Source: Zygophlyctis sp. KS116 (lineage: Eukaryota; Chytridiomycota). From it: a stretch of 43,369 nucleotides of DNA. The stretch is taken from positions 1 to 43,369 of the forward strand of contig BAAFSQ010000071.1 in NCBI GenBank assembly GCA_054661495.1, given 5' to 3'. The first letter of the stretch is position 1. Every line of letters starts with the position of its first letter. Made by a program: the position numbers and the translations under genes. Of the stretch, positions 24,799 through 36,715 are shown piece by piece. The notes below the pieces were generated by a model, which saw only the letters and a list, made by a program, of their open reading frames with translations, had not been told where the DNA came from and did no database searches.

Positions 24799-26582
24799 TC
24801 ACTTTCTACCATTGATCCAGTAAGTCGTCATTGTACCTTTTCCCTACAAAATTAATAAATAGTAATTACCTTGATTTGCATCACATCAGGCTCACTGCAG
24901 TTAATGTTTGTATTCTTGATCAAGTTATATGTAGTTTCAGAAATATGGATCATCATGGGTTTTGATGAGGACTCCATACGTGATGCAGTGTTCACTGTAT
25001 CTCCGACAATGCACCAGTGAGGATTTAACTCACCCAGAACTCCTGCAGTAATTGGTCCAGAGTTTAGACCAATACGAATCTGAATAGCATCGCCCATAGC
25101 AGTTTTAAAGGTTTTTATCATTTCGATGATATCAATGGAAAAATTTACTGCACGGAAAGCATGATCGGCTGCTTTTTCAGGACAACCGGTCACAGCTAAA
25201 TACGCATCACCAATTGTTTCGACTTTGTATACTCCCCATTTCCTTGCAATGGCATCGTATTCAATCCACAATTTGTTTAGTGTACTCAACATATCTTTAG
25301 TAGATGTCTTTCCAGAAAGTACAGTAAAGTTTGCAATGTCAGAAAAGAATACAGTAACGTTTTCATATTCTTGAGCCTCGGTAGATTTTCCAGATTTGAT
25401 TTGTTGGATTACTCTAAAAAATTATAAAATAAAATTACTCTTGAGGCATCATTCTCTCCAAAAGTTTTTCGGTATTTCCCATTTCAGTTTCCAAATCTTG
25501 GGCAATACCAGACAATAAATCGACTTTTTGATTCTGAGCTTCATCAACCGAAGCATTTATCAAAATCAGGGTCAAAAAGACCTTTGCAACAATGTCAATG
25601 CCTACATAAAGTGCTTCACCTTGACCAAAAGTAATATAGTTATATCTAACAAGACCATATACAACAGGGACTTCAAAATTATTTAAGGAAAACTTACAAC
25701 AGTTCCATGCAAACATGCAAGCTAGTCTTGAAAGTTTTAATGCTGTTTTATCCAAATTACAAGCAGTCTTTCCTTCAATTGCATCAGTAAACATATCATA
25801 GAGTCCAGTAACGACAATGCAATGCGATCCGCAAGAAATGATCAAGCAAATTTCAGACCATGGTTGCTTGAGGATCGAGGCAAGAAAGCCAGTGATGACA
25901 AGAATGTAATCATGAGTCATGGTTCGCTTTACTATCGAAGTATTTCGTGTTACATTTCCAATGAGAGCTATCAAAGATGGGCAGCAAGTTAACCATTCTA
26001 TAAATCGGCCGACATCCACAGGATATCCATTTGAATCCTTCAATGATGGAGATAGTCTCAGAAAATGTAGTACATATGTACTGGTGGCCACAATATCCAC
26101 CAAAAGCAAAACCATCGCTAATCCTTTCTTCTCAGCAGTTTTTGCCGAGTTGTATCCCAAAATGGCGAATCCTATCCCGATAATAAAGGCCGAAATGGCA
26201 CATAAATAACCATAATCGGAAATTCCTCGATCAAACTTTGTTTGATATGAATATTTTGACAATGCAAATGTAGCCAGACCCACAGTTGCCAAAAACCAGT
26301 AGGCGGTTGCGCCCTTTTGATAGCGTGCAAGAGCATTACTCTTTCTACTGCTCTGTTTAGTAGCTTGATCTACTTTATCTCTCCAATTGAGCTTTTTCTT
26401 TGTATTAGCTGTCTGAACTTCATCTAGAATCAGTAATGATTAAAATTACCATAGTTTTCCTCTCTGTGTTTATTTGCTTTACATCCGCAATCCTCACATT
26501 TAAAAGATCCCTTTACAATAGAAAACTCAGTACAATCACAAGCATTGCAAGCACCTCTCATCACCTCATTCATGTCCTTCAT
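24799..26582 (-). CDS. Rhodopsin-guanylyl cyclase fusion (CyclOp/RhGC), paralogue 1
   Basis: Four exons (complement of 24799-24843, 24870-25413, 25439-26423, 26450-26582) give 568 aa. Order: Cys/His motif (C12, C15, C17, C29, C32, C34, H39); an extra N-terminal helix (~83-100) before the seven rhodopsin helices, as in enzyme rhodopsins; helix C RFIEWLTCCP with Glu187 at the retinal counterion position; helix G GIDIVAKVFLTL with D321 and the retinal-binding Lys325; a coiled linker ending ERMMPQE; then the class III cyclase domain. That has metal Asp398 (FFSDIANF) and Asp442, with Glu438 (KVETIGDAY) and Cys507 (HWCIVGDTVNTAS), the GTP-type pair. Predicted role: light-driven cGMP synthesis in the zoospore membrane, as in Blastocladiella phototaxis. 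Start is the ATG at 26582. Confidence 0.93.
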
Positions 26583-26718
26583 ATTTTTTAATGTAAACAA
26601 ACAACAATGGATTGACGGTAGGCGCCACTATGACGCACGATTACTGAAATAGATACCACATGTCTGGGTCTAGAATTACTCATGTCTTCATAAAAAATTA
26701 TTTTCATGTAATGCATAT

Positions 26719-28490
26719 TTATGAATATTCTCTACCGTAAATCCAGTAAGTGTTCATAGTCCCTTTCCCCTTGATCTCCATGGTATCTTGATCAGACAAA
26801 ATAAATCCACTGTCTTTGATAAGTTCATATGTTGTTTCTGATATATGTATATTCATTGCCTTGGAAGTTGATTCCATCCGTGAAGCTGTATTTACTGTAT
26901 CTCCTACAATGCACCAATGAGGATTCAATTCACCTAAAATACCAGCCGTAATGGGTCCAGAATTTAAGCCAATTCGAATTTGAAGGGATTCTCCCGCGGT
27001 TGTTCTGAATTTTTTCACCATGTGAATAATATCTATTATGATTAAGCAGTCGATTCTTACCAAGAGCAAAATTAGCCGCTCTAGCAGCATGGTCAGTCGA
27101 TCTTAGAGGACACCCCGTAACAGCCAAGTATGCATCTCCAATAGTCTCAACCTTGTATACACCCCATTTTTTTGCAATGGCATCGTATTCAATCCAAAGC
27201 TTATTTAAGTTAATGAGCATTTCTTTATTCTGATTATCAGTCAAGATATAAAAATACCGATAATTTTCCTGCCAGAACTGTATAGTTTGCTATATCAGAG
27301 AAGAATACTGTAACCGATTCGAATTCTTGAGCGGTGGCACTTTCACCAGATATGATTTGACTAATGACACTAAAGTTTATAAAAGAAAATTACTCTTCGG
27401 GCATCATTCGACCTAAAAGCGTCTCAGTTTTATCTAAATCTTGAGACATTTCTTCAGCGATTCCAACCAAAACTTCAACTTTGTTGTTTTGTAGCTCTTC
27501 AACAGACGCATTTATAAGTAACATTGTAACAAAAACTTTAGACACAATATCCGCCATAGCAAACAGAAGCTCTCCAATTGGAAAACTAACAAGCTTAAAT
27601 CTAACTGAAAAGAAAATGACTGGAAAGCTGGTCCAAGATAACACAGTTACTCCTCTAGTCACCAGCAATGATAAACGGTCCAGTTTGCACATTGTTCTAC
27701 CATAAATCGCATGATTAAACATCTTAAATAACCCAGATATAACATAAAAGTATGCACCAACAGCTACTGCTAATGAAATATAAGAATAGGGAGAGCGCAA
27801 AATAGCACCTAGGAACCCAGCTGAAAGTAAGATATAATCAATAGCAACTGTTTTCTTTCCATGAGTTATATCTCTTGTTAAGACTGAAATAAGAGAAATA
27901 TATGTTGGACATGTTGCATTCCATTCAAAGAATCTGGCAAAATCTACAGGATACCCATTAACATCCCTTAGACTAGGAGTTAACCGGAAATATTTTAAGA
28001 GATGACTTAGCATTGCAATCATGTTTACAATGATTAGTATTTCACTCAGTTTCTTTCGATCATCCTTGGAGGAGAGGTATCCCATTGTAGCAAAGAATAT
28101 ACCCATGAAAAACACCGAGGATGCATACAAATAGACACCATCACTTATTCCTCTTCCAATCTTTTCTGGACGATTTTGAAAAGAAGTATATGCCCAAATA
28201 CTTGATGTAATCAGCCATATCATTGCAATCCTCCTTTGTGAAGCCAATAAGGCTGCCGTTCGCTGGTTTTCCATGATCTTTACAGAGTTAACTTTTTCCA
28301 TATATCCCTTCTTATTGCTATTTTTCCTACCCAACAATGGCATTTGACTCTCATCCTTTGACGCAATCAGGTTCTTATGTTTTGCAGATTTACATCCGCA
28401 ATCAGAGCATCGATGAGTACCATCAAATGTAAACTCTACACAGGTGCAAGACATACAAGCACCTCTCATGACTTCCCTCTTATCTTTCAT
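26719..28490 (-). CDS. Rhodopsin-guanylyl cyclase fusion (CyclOp/RhGC), paralogue 2
   Basis: Four exons (complement of 26719-27032, 27061-27229, 27258-27369, 27394-28490) give 563 aa. The ATG at 28490 (MKDKREVMRGAC) aligns with the paralogue's start; longer readings need GTG. The same plan holds: Cys/His motif (C12, C15, C17, C28, C31, C33, H38), eight hydrophobic helices, helix C RFFEWNATCP with Glu189, helix G MADIVSKVFVTMLL with D314 and Lys318, then a cyclase with Asp391, Glu431, Asp435 and Cys500. It differs from paralogue 1 in retinal-pocket positions (Trp-Asn-Ala-Thr-Cys versus Trp-Leu-Thr-Cys-Cys), so a different absorption colour or photocycle is plausible. Only one intron, at the rhodopsin-linker/cyclase boundary, is shared between the two. 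It lies upstream of paralogue 1 on the same strand, 136 bp apart. Confidence 0.93.
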
Positions 28491-28706
28491 TCCGAGCCAA
28501 CCGTAAACAAAGGGGTGGAAATCGGACACGGAAAGAATTGACACTTTTTATATGAGTACTCTCCAACATATGATGATCAGTATTATAAATATTTAATTAT
28601 AAGTGATACAGATGGAGTTAATATGAAATATATATTGCAGATCTTAAATCAGCTGCAACGATCATAAGAACCAAACGCCACCACGCCGCCTTATCTTATC
28701 TTCTAA

Positions 28707-29168
28707 ATGTCTGCGAAATCATCAACCGGACAGAACAAGGCTTCATGCAAGAGGTCATTCTCTTCCTTTAAAAGTGAGAATACTGAAGATGTTTTTCATG
28801 ATGATAATGTCTTTGGGTTTATGGATGATAGTGATAATTGTCGGTCAAATCTCAAATCAATTGACGATTTTCCTGTTCATGATCTAACAGAAAACCCAAC
28901 GTATCTGATGGAATTTGGATTCTGTAATGGATTTTTATGGAATGAAGAAGTTTTATTGGTAATATCTAGATTTTAATCATAGTCCCCTCCATTTTCAAAC
29001 TCTACGTCTTCGTCGTACTATTCATCCCAAATATCTAGTAACTCTAATCACATAATGCATTCTTCTTCATATCCAAATAGCAAAGCCTTTCCATCATTGT
29101 TGGCAGAAAAGTTGCGTAAAAAAAGGATATCACAAGAAACAAAAGTTGCAGAAATTAGAATTGATTAA
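28707..29168 (+). CDS. Small Ser/Asn-rich protein, unrecognised
   Basis: Two exons (28707-28958, 28983-29168; 24-nt intron) give 145 aa. It is acidic in the middle (DDNVFGFMDDSDN), has a short aromatic patch (MEFGFCNGFLWNEE), a Ser/Asn/Tyr-rich stretch and a basic helical end (LLAEKLRKKRISQETK). No signal peptide, membrane segment or known domain is visible. The start codon follows a GC-rich block with ACGCC units at 28676-28690. Its stop codon overlaps the stop of the opposing F-box gene inside a shared TTAA. Likely a real gene from frame, splice signals and promoter motif, but function is unknown. Confidence 0.6.
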
Positions 29169-30627
29169 GAATTTAACCATTCTTTTAAGCTTTCTAAACT
29201 TGTTAAATGAGATACTCCAAGTGCATTTGCAACGATTTGCCAAACAGAAGGGTCAGCATCAATCCAAGTTTTACCAAACATTTTTGAATTTTGCAGCGAT
29301 AATCGCCCTATGAGATAAATGTAGTATGAATGAGGATATCTAGCAACAGAGAGCAAATTAATCGCTTGTCGAAAACTTCCAAGATTTAAGAGACATTTTA
29401 GGATTTTATCCATACATGAGCGCTCCGAATAGATTGCTAGAGCTAATTCAGGATCAATTGGGAATACAAGGTCTCCAATTTCTTCGGTAATTTGAATGTC
29501 AGACCCGAAAAATCTCCAAATACGTTCAACTGCATTCATTCCAATCAGTACTTTAGAAAACTCTAAAGATTCAAAATCAGTCCAAGAATTTTCATTCTCA
29601 TTTCTTATAGTGACTAAAAGTTCAAAATATTCTGATTGTGCAGGCTCTATGGATGCATGTAATTGATTATTAGCATGCTTATTATACCTGTTCCAGATTG
29701 TAGGCAGAATTTCAGAGTTCCTAAATGGGCCATATGCAGGAGTTTTAACCACCTTTACTATTAAATTAAACGTTTTACATAATCATAAAGATCCTTAAAG
29801 TTATTCTCAAAAGATTCGACTATAGCAAGAGCTTGAGAATGCGAAATTGGAGGATCAGTTGCAAAACTTGGAGAAACTCCAAGATTTTTACATTCTTTGA
29901 TCATCATACTTGAGAGATACGGAGTAGATTCACTTAATGGAATCCCGTATATTTCTACTTTTTCAAGAACAGTATACCATAAATCATCTGCCATTTGTTT
30001 CTGTTGTCTTTTATGTAAAACCAACTTTATAGAATCCCCCATTACACAATACTCTGACATATCCAACATTTTAAGATCTGGCATATTCAGAATACTAAAT
30101 ATAATTGGCACTTTAATCCAATTCTTTGAATTTATTCCTACATATACTTGAATTTCCTGCGGTGCATAAATCGGACTTGTTGCCTGATAAGCGGCTCGAT
30201 ATGGTCTTACTTTAACACAAGATACTAATGATAATCCAATCAGAGAAATCACAATTTCCTCATTAGAATTTATATCCGCTGATCCAGAACTAGACCAAAA
30301 ACTTGAATCATTCAATAGAATCTTGCTCACAGACTGTTGTATATTATCAGTTGATGATGCAAAATCAGCAGATTCGGCTAGAGATATCCAATCACCAATT
30401 CCTAATTTGGAAAGAGAATATAAATCCTTGAATGCTTTGTCAGGCTCTTCAAATGAATTACCAGGAAATCGTTTATACCTTTCCAGTCTTGATATGAGCG
30501 ATCGCCAAATTGGTTTTGATCGGACAGCCTTATGAAAGTAAGAATTAATCAGACTGATTTCTAGAATAGATTCTATACAGCAATATTCCAGAATTTCTTG
30601 TAAAAGTTCAAGTGGCAATTGATTCAT
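29165..30627 (-). CDS. F-box protein with At4g00755-like beta-sandwich region
   Basis: Two exons (complement of 29165-29752, 29779-30627; 26-nt intron) give 478 aa. The F-box is at residues ~3-45 (LPLELLQEILEYCC, SLINSYFHKAVRSKPIWRSL). Residues ~120-250 resemble the region following the F-box in plant At4g00755-type proteins: VRPYRAAYQATSPIYAPQEIQVYVG and DSIKLVLHKRQQKQ...WYTVLEKVEIYG. The C-terminal ~200 residues are helical and unrecognised. It would act as a substrate adaptor of an SCF ubiquitin ligase; the substrate is unknown. The start is the ATG at 30627; a longer reading would need TTG. It faces another F-box gene 12 bp away. Confidence 0.82.
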
Positions 30628-30639
30628 TGTCAAATTTGT

Positions 30640-32146
30640 ATGCTAAAGTTTGTGGATCTTCCAGTTGATGTGTTATTTCTGATCGCAAAATGCATTGATG
30701 CAGGATCAATAGCAAGGCTAGCTTCTACTTGTAGAACATTTAAAACACTCTTGCAATCATTTTCCAACTTGATCTATAGAAATATCGCTAAACGAGACTT
30801 TGATTTATCCTTGCTTCCAAGGAATTTCACTTCATATCATCAGTTAGTATTAGTTCATGAATCTTTAAGAAGAAATCATTGTTTTCCAATTGAAACAGGC
30901 GAGAAAAAGAAGGTGCCACAATTCGCACATTTCTTAATTGCATGGCCGGTACATGAAAGGTCAGCGTATTTGATTGCACTTTCAGGAAATTATCTGATAT
31001 GGGTAGAATTTGAAAATATGAAGAAATTGTATGTAAAGGATCTTGGGAATTTTGACTGGGAAAAAGATGATGTTTTACATAGAGATTATACATTAAGGGG
31101 ACATACAGCTAGGATTGGGCTGATTCTGGCAAATAATGATGGTCTTTTGGTTTCATTTGATATAAGTTGTGATATTTATGTATGGGATTTGGCGGCAAAA
31201 AGATTAGAGAGAAAGATTAATACTAGAGATGAATTGGGAATGATAATGTCTATGAATTTTCAAAATGATCGTGTTGTTTGCGCTGGTATAAATGGGAGGA
31301 TTGCTGTTTGGAATGCTTTAAATGGACTCTTGATTCATTCATTTTCTATTCAAAGTACTTATTTAGATGTTTTAGATGAACACCAGTTAAATGTTAGTAT
31401 ATATGGTGATTTGGTTGCATTTGGTCTTTCAGATGGAAAGTTTTACATTTATAACATCTCTCAAAAAAGAATTGTCATGAGTTTTGATGTCACAAAGGAA
31501 AAAAGTCAAAGAATGTTGAGGCATGAACAAGAGCTGAATGTAATTTACGGGGTATAAGTAATCATAGGCTATTTCACCTGAACCAGGAAATTATGCACGT
31601 CAAGATAACGCCATTGAATTAAATTCAGATAGTTTGACTGGAAATAATCTTGTAGAAACTGAAGTTTTAGAGAATAATGTAGAAATTGAAATGAATATTG
31701 CAACTGATGAACATTTGGAAGACTTACAAATACTTGACGAACAAGACAATGATAGCGGCTCTGAAGACACTGATATGATGGATCTGTTTCCTCAAAATGA
31801 TTCCTCAGTTCCGTTAACTCTCTCCCTATCATCTCACTTTTTGCTTACAAATGGTCCTGATGCTTCCTGTTTGGCTCTTTGGGATCTTCGAGAAGGCAAA
31901 TTAATCGGATTTCTCGACGATATGAGAATTAGTAGGATAAATCGATCAAATATAGGGCCGTTGAGATTTGCTGAAATTTCAGCGGATAGCAGTATGATTT
32001 ATTCAGTAAGTGGAGATTTGATGGTTTGGAATTTTATGGATTTACAGCATTCGGAAATGAAGGGCGTTCAAAGATATTTTAGACAAGTAAGTCTTGCTTC
32101 CGGAGATGATGTTTGGATTGGATATGAAACTCATGAAACAGCATAA
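30640..32146 (+). CDS. F-box/WD-repeat protein
   Basis: Two exons (30640-31539, 31568-32146; 28-nt intron) give 492 aa. The F-box is at the N-terminus (FVDLPVDVLFLIAKCIDAGSIARLA, CRTFKTLL). Weak WD-type blades follow: YTLRGHTARIGLILANNDG then DISCDIYVWDLAAKRL, VVCAGINGRIAVWNALNG, and FGLSDGKFYIYNISQKR. An acidic loop (SGSEDTDMMDLF) precedes the last blades (CLALWDLREGKLIGF and SVSGDLMVWNF). Predicted to be an SCF ligase receptor. A shorter 16-nt intron reading at the same place is less likely than the 28-nt one. Shares a tiny divergent promoter with the other F-box gene. Confidence 0.8.
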
Positions 32147-32188
32147 AATATAATAATTCCAGAAAAATGTTGGCATACATAAAACTTA

Positions 32189-34338
32189 TCATAGATTCGG
32201 TGGCCGATTAAAAGATGGGAGAGATCCTTGCAGTTGCGCAAGCAATAGTGATACGTTTGCAGCAGGGGCGAGCTGTTGTTGAGGCAGAGGGCGCCCAGAA
32301 TATAAAGGCTGTGGCTGTCCTCTCGAAGTTCCAGACATGAGATTAGCTAGCAGACCTGACCTATTGCCATGAATATAAGATTGAGTTTGCTCTACAAGGT
32401 TAATTGGTGGCTGAGCTCTAATCTTTGGTACTGCAGGGGGATTTGGTGCATATGAACTCGAAGATGTTGGAGCTGAAGATCCAATCTTTGACCTCTTGGT
32501 GGAAGTAGAAGATGACCATGTCTGATATTTGAAAACTAATACAGCTAGTAAGGAGTCCGAAACCCTTGGAACACTTTCCTGAATAGATACATGATTCAAT
32601 ACTCGGACAAAATCTGGTAAGGGATCATCTTTTCCCAATGGCACTAGGTACATATCTTTTAGATTTTCTCCACGATTCGGAAGAACTCCATATCGTTGCC
32701 GGCTTGAAAAATAATCAAGCAATGTCCTATATTCTATTAAATCTTGTGAACTAGAGGAAGATTCCTCATCATCTGGTGATCCCGGTAAGAATTCTATAAC
32801 TACTATTTCCTTTGACGAAGCCTGACCACGAATATAATCAGACGCTCTTGAAATTGGAATCCGTCCTTCAATTATCAAAGAATCAGAGATGAATTTAAGC
32901 CAGTTTTTCTCATTCCCAACCCATCTGCCACCCACTTGCCGGGCATATCCGGTGAATTTACCAACTTGAGGCATTGATATCCGCCCTACATATCAATAAA
33001 TATAATATTTTACCTTTCCATATGACTTCATTTCTGTCTAGCGGCTCTTCATCTACAACTTTTGGTCCTGAATACTCCGTTTCAGGTTTTGCCTTTACAG
33101 TCGAGTTCTTGTCCATTTTCGCCAGAATTTCATCCAGCGTTTCTACTTTTTTACTAATTAATGCAACACTAGCAAGTGAAACTTGATTTATTTTTTTCTT
33201 ATCGGGAACATTCACTACAGCCTCTTCAATTCTTGGTTTTTTGTAACTTGGATTAGTAGTACTTTTCAGACTGGAAGGTTTGAAAACTGTTTTCAGAGTT
33301 GCTTCTTGTATTGATTCCACAGCACTTTTAATTTCCTTTGAAGCCAACTCCTCTGACGGTAAGCTAACTAATGAAGCAGGATTCAGTTCCCCCCTTATTA
33401 TTCTTTCCTTTAATCGAATATTCCTTTTGTCCTTTAGATTGAATTGCAGACTGCGATATCGGTCTTTATACTACGTATTAGTAAATTAAGCGAAAATTAT
33501 TGATTGAAATAGGAACCGAGCCTTATCAAAAACGCAAGTACCAAATGTATTTGTAAATTCAACAAGGCTCACTACCGTTTTAACAATCTTCATATCTTTT
33601 GCTAAGCTCAGATATGAATATTTTCTCAGAAATAAAAAATATTACAGCTGATCCACATTCCACACTTTTGTCAGGTTTAACAACAGCTAACTGATTAAAA
33701 AGTTCCTCTTCTAATTCAATTGCAAAAGCTCTAGGATCATTCAAGTCTAAAGTTTCATCAATTTCATACTTCTTCATATCCCCTTTAACATCATCAAAAA
33801 TGCCCCTAAGAGTAGCTTCAAATCCTTTCCTTGCCAATGCCCTCGCAGCAATATCATTAGTAGATTTTGGTTGTTTTTTTTCTTGAGCACCTGCCCTTCT
33901 TTTAATCTGAACCAGAGAGGCAGCATCTGAGAGCACAGGAGCATGATCTTTCCTCCTCAGAACTGAAGGCGGTGGTGGTTTCTTAACTTTTTGAATTTTG
34001 GTTTCTTGTTCGTCCGATTCTGACCCTTCATTTGCAGACTCATCAGAATGATAGACCTTCCTCTTCTTAATAGTGTCCCATGGAATTCCGGCACAAGTTG
34101 GGCAATGATATTTTTCTATATTACGGCCTTGTGCAGCACTAATTCCCACACACCTGCCATGATACCTAATTAACATTAATGCAAAGTATAATACCACTCT
34201 TGACAGTCATCACACTGGATCATGAATTTGCCATCATCTTCTTTTCTACAAATGCAATAATTCATCTCAAACGGAAAAAACTCTGGACCTAAAACTGAAA
34301 CAAAATCAATTTCACAAGATTTCCTAACCAGGCATCAT
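32189..34338 (-). CDS. BYE1: PHD-TFIIS_M-SPOC transcription factor, BYE1/PHF3/DIDO family
   Basis: Clear exons are complement of 32189-32985, 33014-33470, 33646-34165, 34195-34294 and probably 34329-34338; without the 33471-33645 segment they sum to 627 aa in frame. Domains: PHD finger near the N-terminus (YCICRKEDDGKFMIQCDDCQ, WYHGRCVGIS, YHCPTC); a TFIIS central domain split by the unresolved segment (AFAIELEEELFNQL, then YKDRYRSLQFNLKDKRN and LPSEELASKEIK); and a SPOC domain (VIWKGRISMPQVGKF, EGRIPISRASDYI, VVIEFLPG). The C-terminus is Pro/Gln/Leu rich. Family members ride on transcribing Pol II via the TFIIS-like domain and bind H3K4me3. The start is uncertain: ATG 34338 with a 34-nt intron, or ATG 34265 (MNYCICRK). 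The gene begins 3 bp below MSH5. Confidence 0.85.
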
Positions 34339-34340
34339 GA

Positions 34341-36715
34341 CTAATGATTATTTGTATCATTAAATGCTTGTGCCATTTCAATTATTGAATCTGGTATACC
34401 AGCAGACCTTGCAACAAGTAGTCCCCAACTAGATCCTGATCGTCCTTGAACAGCACGATACAAGTAGCAATGCGAATCAGATGTTGAGAGAAACTCCATC
34501 ATCCATTCCGAAACTAAAAGATCGGGAAGATTCAGATTTAATGAGTAAATTTCTAGATTTAAAGTGAAAAAAATACCGTGAAAATGTGTTGCTGCAATCA
34601 CCTTTGGGCAGTTTGTTCCTCTTCCTACAAATGCTTCAATTATGGCACAAAATAATCCAATACCGTCAAAAGATGTAGTACCTTTGCCAAATTCATCAAT
34701 TAGGATTAGAGATTTACTGGTTGAATTTTTAAGGGCTTTTTGGGTCTGATACTGATGGTTAACTTTTTTCTTCTTACCAAATCAAGCATGAATGAACTGG
34801 CTGAATCGGTCACTGATTCTCTGGTAGTAATTCTTGTCAAGATCTTGTCAGTGATTCCAATTACGCTTTCCTTTGCTGGAACAAAGGATCCAATATGTGC
34901 CATATAGACAATTAGAGCTATTTGTTTCAGATATACAGATTTTCCTGATGAATTCGGACCAGTTAAAATAATAAGTCTTGGTCCTTCTTTATTCAAATGG
35001 ATATCATTTGGAATAAACGTATCAGTTATTTGCTCCAAAAGTGGATGTCTGCCTTGCGTAATATTCAAAATATTTTCATTAGTCATAGTGGGTCTGGTGT
35101 ATCTATACTTTCTTGCGGCATTAGTCAATGAGACCAGGCAATCCAATTCTGCAAAGGCATTCGTCATTTCTGTTAATGCGTTTTTGTACTCTAATATTGT
35201 TTCACACAGACGATGCATAATTTCAATCTCTCTGTCTGAAATATTAGAATGAAGATCACCGAGATTTTCATCCAGTTCGTACATTCTTTCATTCTTGTAG
35301 TAAGCATTTGAGTCTGTAGCAAACTAATTGTTAATGAAATTATTGAAATACCTGGAATAAAAGCAGCTCTATATTATAGTCATCAGTTTCAATCATGTAA
35401 TCATTTAATGGAAGGCTTATCAGATACCCCAGCTGTGGGAAGTAGACGACATTTAGAGTTTTTCTCCACTCGATAGGAACTTTTTGGATTTCATCTCTGG
35501 CGACTTGTGAAAGCAAATCATCTAAACCAGCATATGCTCTCTTCATCTCGTCAAGCTCTTCATCTACATTCGCTTTAACTACAAATCGATCTTCAGATTC
35601 AGATTCATCGAAATCAACATACGTATTGATCATTGTTCCTACATCCCTCAAATCGTTAGGCGACAATTGTTCCAAAATACGTTTCAAGTAGTCAGATTGT
35701 AACTCGGATTCCAAGAGATGTGAACGCATTTTTAGACCATAATAAGAAAATTCCATCAAGACTTTCCAATCGTTCGGTCTTGGTTTCTTTTTCATCATAT
35801 CTAAAACTCTTGGAATATGTTTAATGTGTCTAAGCCCCAAAGATAATTGATCGCACAAATATTTTTGGTCTGGCAGTATCAGAAAGGAAATCGCATCATG
35901 TCTGATATTAATTACATCGATATCAATGCATGGATACATAAACCAAGATCTTAGCAGATTTTTCCCTAATGGAGATTTGGTTGAATTTAAGAGTTTGAAT
36001 AAAGAAAGGCCTTCCCTAACTTGAGAATTGTGCATGTTTGGACTATTCTTGAAAATATAATTAATTACTGCGCTTGATCTAGAAATATTTGCAATGACAT
36101 TATCGTATCCTTATTTACATGCATAAAAGAATTTGAATTAAACTGTTCAATACCAGATACAATAATTGTGTCCGAAATTCTGCTATAGTTTCTTTCTAAA
36201 AATTGTAAAATTGCTCCAGCACACCCAACCATTTGACGATGATTTAGATTAACAATACTAGATAAATAATGCATAAAATCAGACCCACGCATCCATTTTA
36301 CCTGATCATCATTAATCTGCAAATGCATTAATCTCTTTTTACCATTATCATAAGAAAATTCAGCTGACGGCCTTGTTTCAATCTTAATTTGTTCTTTGAG
36401 CATTAAATTATAGACATACCTGCATTAATATTCCTGGTTAGATCCAATTCTGACCGTGCAGATACCAATAATACAATTGGCTTAACCTGAAATACAACTA
36501 CCAAATTACAATTAAACTTTACTTAAATCCAAAATCCCCAAACTTGTATTTTCGACTGTATCTTCCATTAAAAATAGAATATCTTGTGCTGGATCATAAT
36601 ACGCTGCGCCCAAAAGACTCTTTGACAATGAGACTGCAAGCACAATCGGTGGACTAGAAAACTCAAGAGACTAAAAAGAATTTATTAAAAGAAAATATAC
36701 TGATTCTTCTTCCAT
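34341..36715 (-). CDS. MSH5: MSH5, meiotic MutS homologue
   Basis: Eight exons (complement of 34341-34552, 34577-34745, 34778-35323, 35352-36042, 36069-36393, 36420-36486, 36518-36670, 36701-36715) give 725 aa. Diagnostic MSH5 stretches: NSQVREGLSLFKLLNSTKSP, GLRHIKHIPRVLDMMK, the clamp NVDEELDEMKRAYAGLDDLL, GRHPLLEQITDTFIPND, Walker A GPNSSGKSVYLKQIALI, and SLILIDEFGKGTTSFDG (Walker B). No mismatch-reading domain I, as expected. MSH5 pairs with MSH4 to clamp recombination intermediates and favour crossovers, so meiosis is implied. Exon 1 is only five codons and lies inside the left direct repeat of the neighbouring insertion. Confidence 0.95.

Noticed and set aside
28491-28544. Longer N-terminus for rhodopsin cyclase 2 from a GTG
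   Set aside because: The paralogue's start aligns with the ATG at 28490, and GTG initiation is not expected in a eukaryote.
31552-31567. A 16-nt intron in the F-box/WD gene
   Set aside because: A GT 12 bases upstream gives a 28-nt intron in the same frame, matching the local size range.
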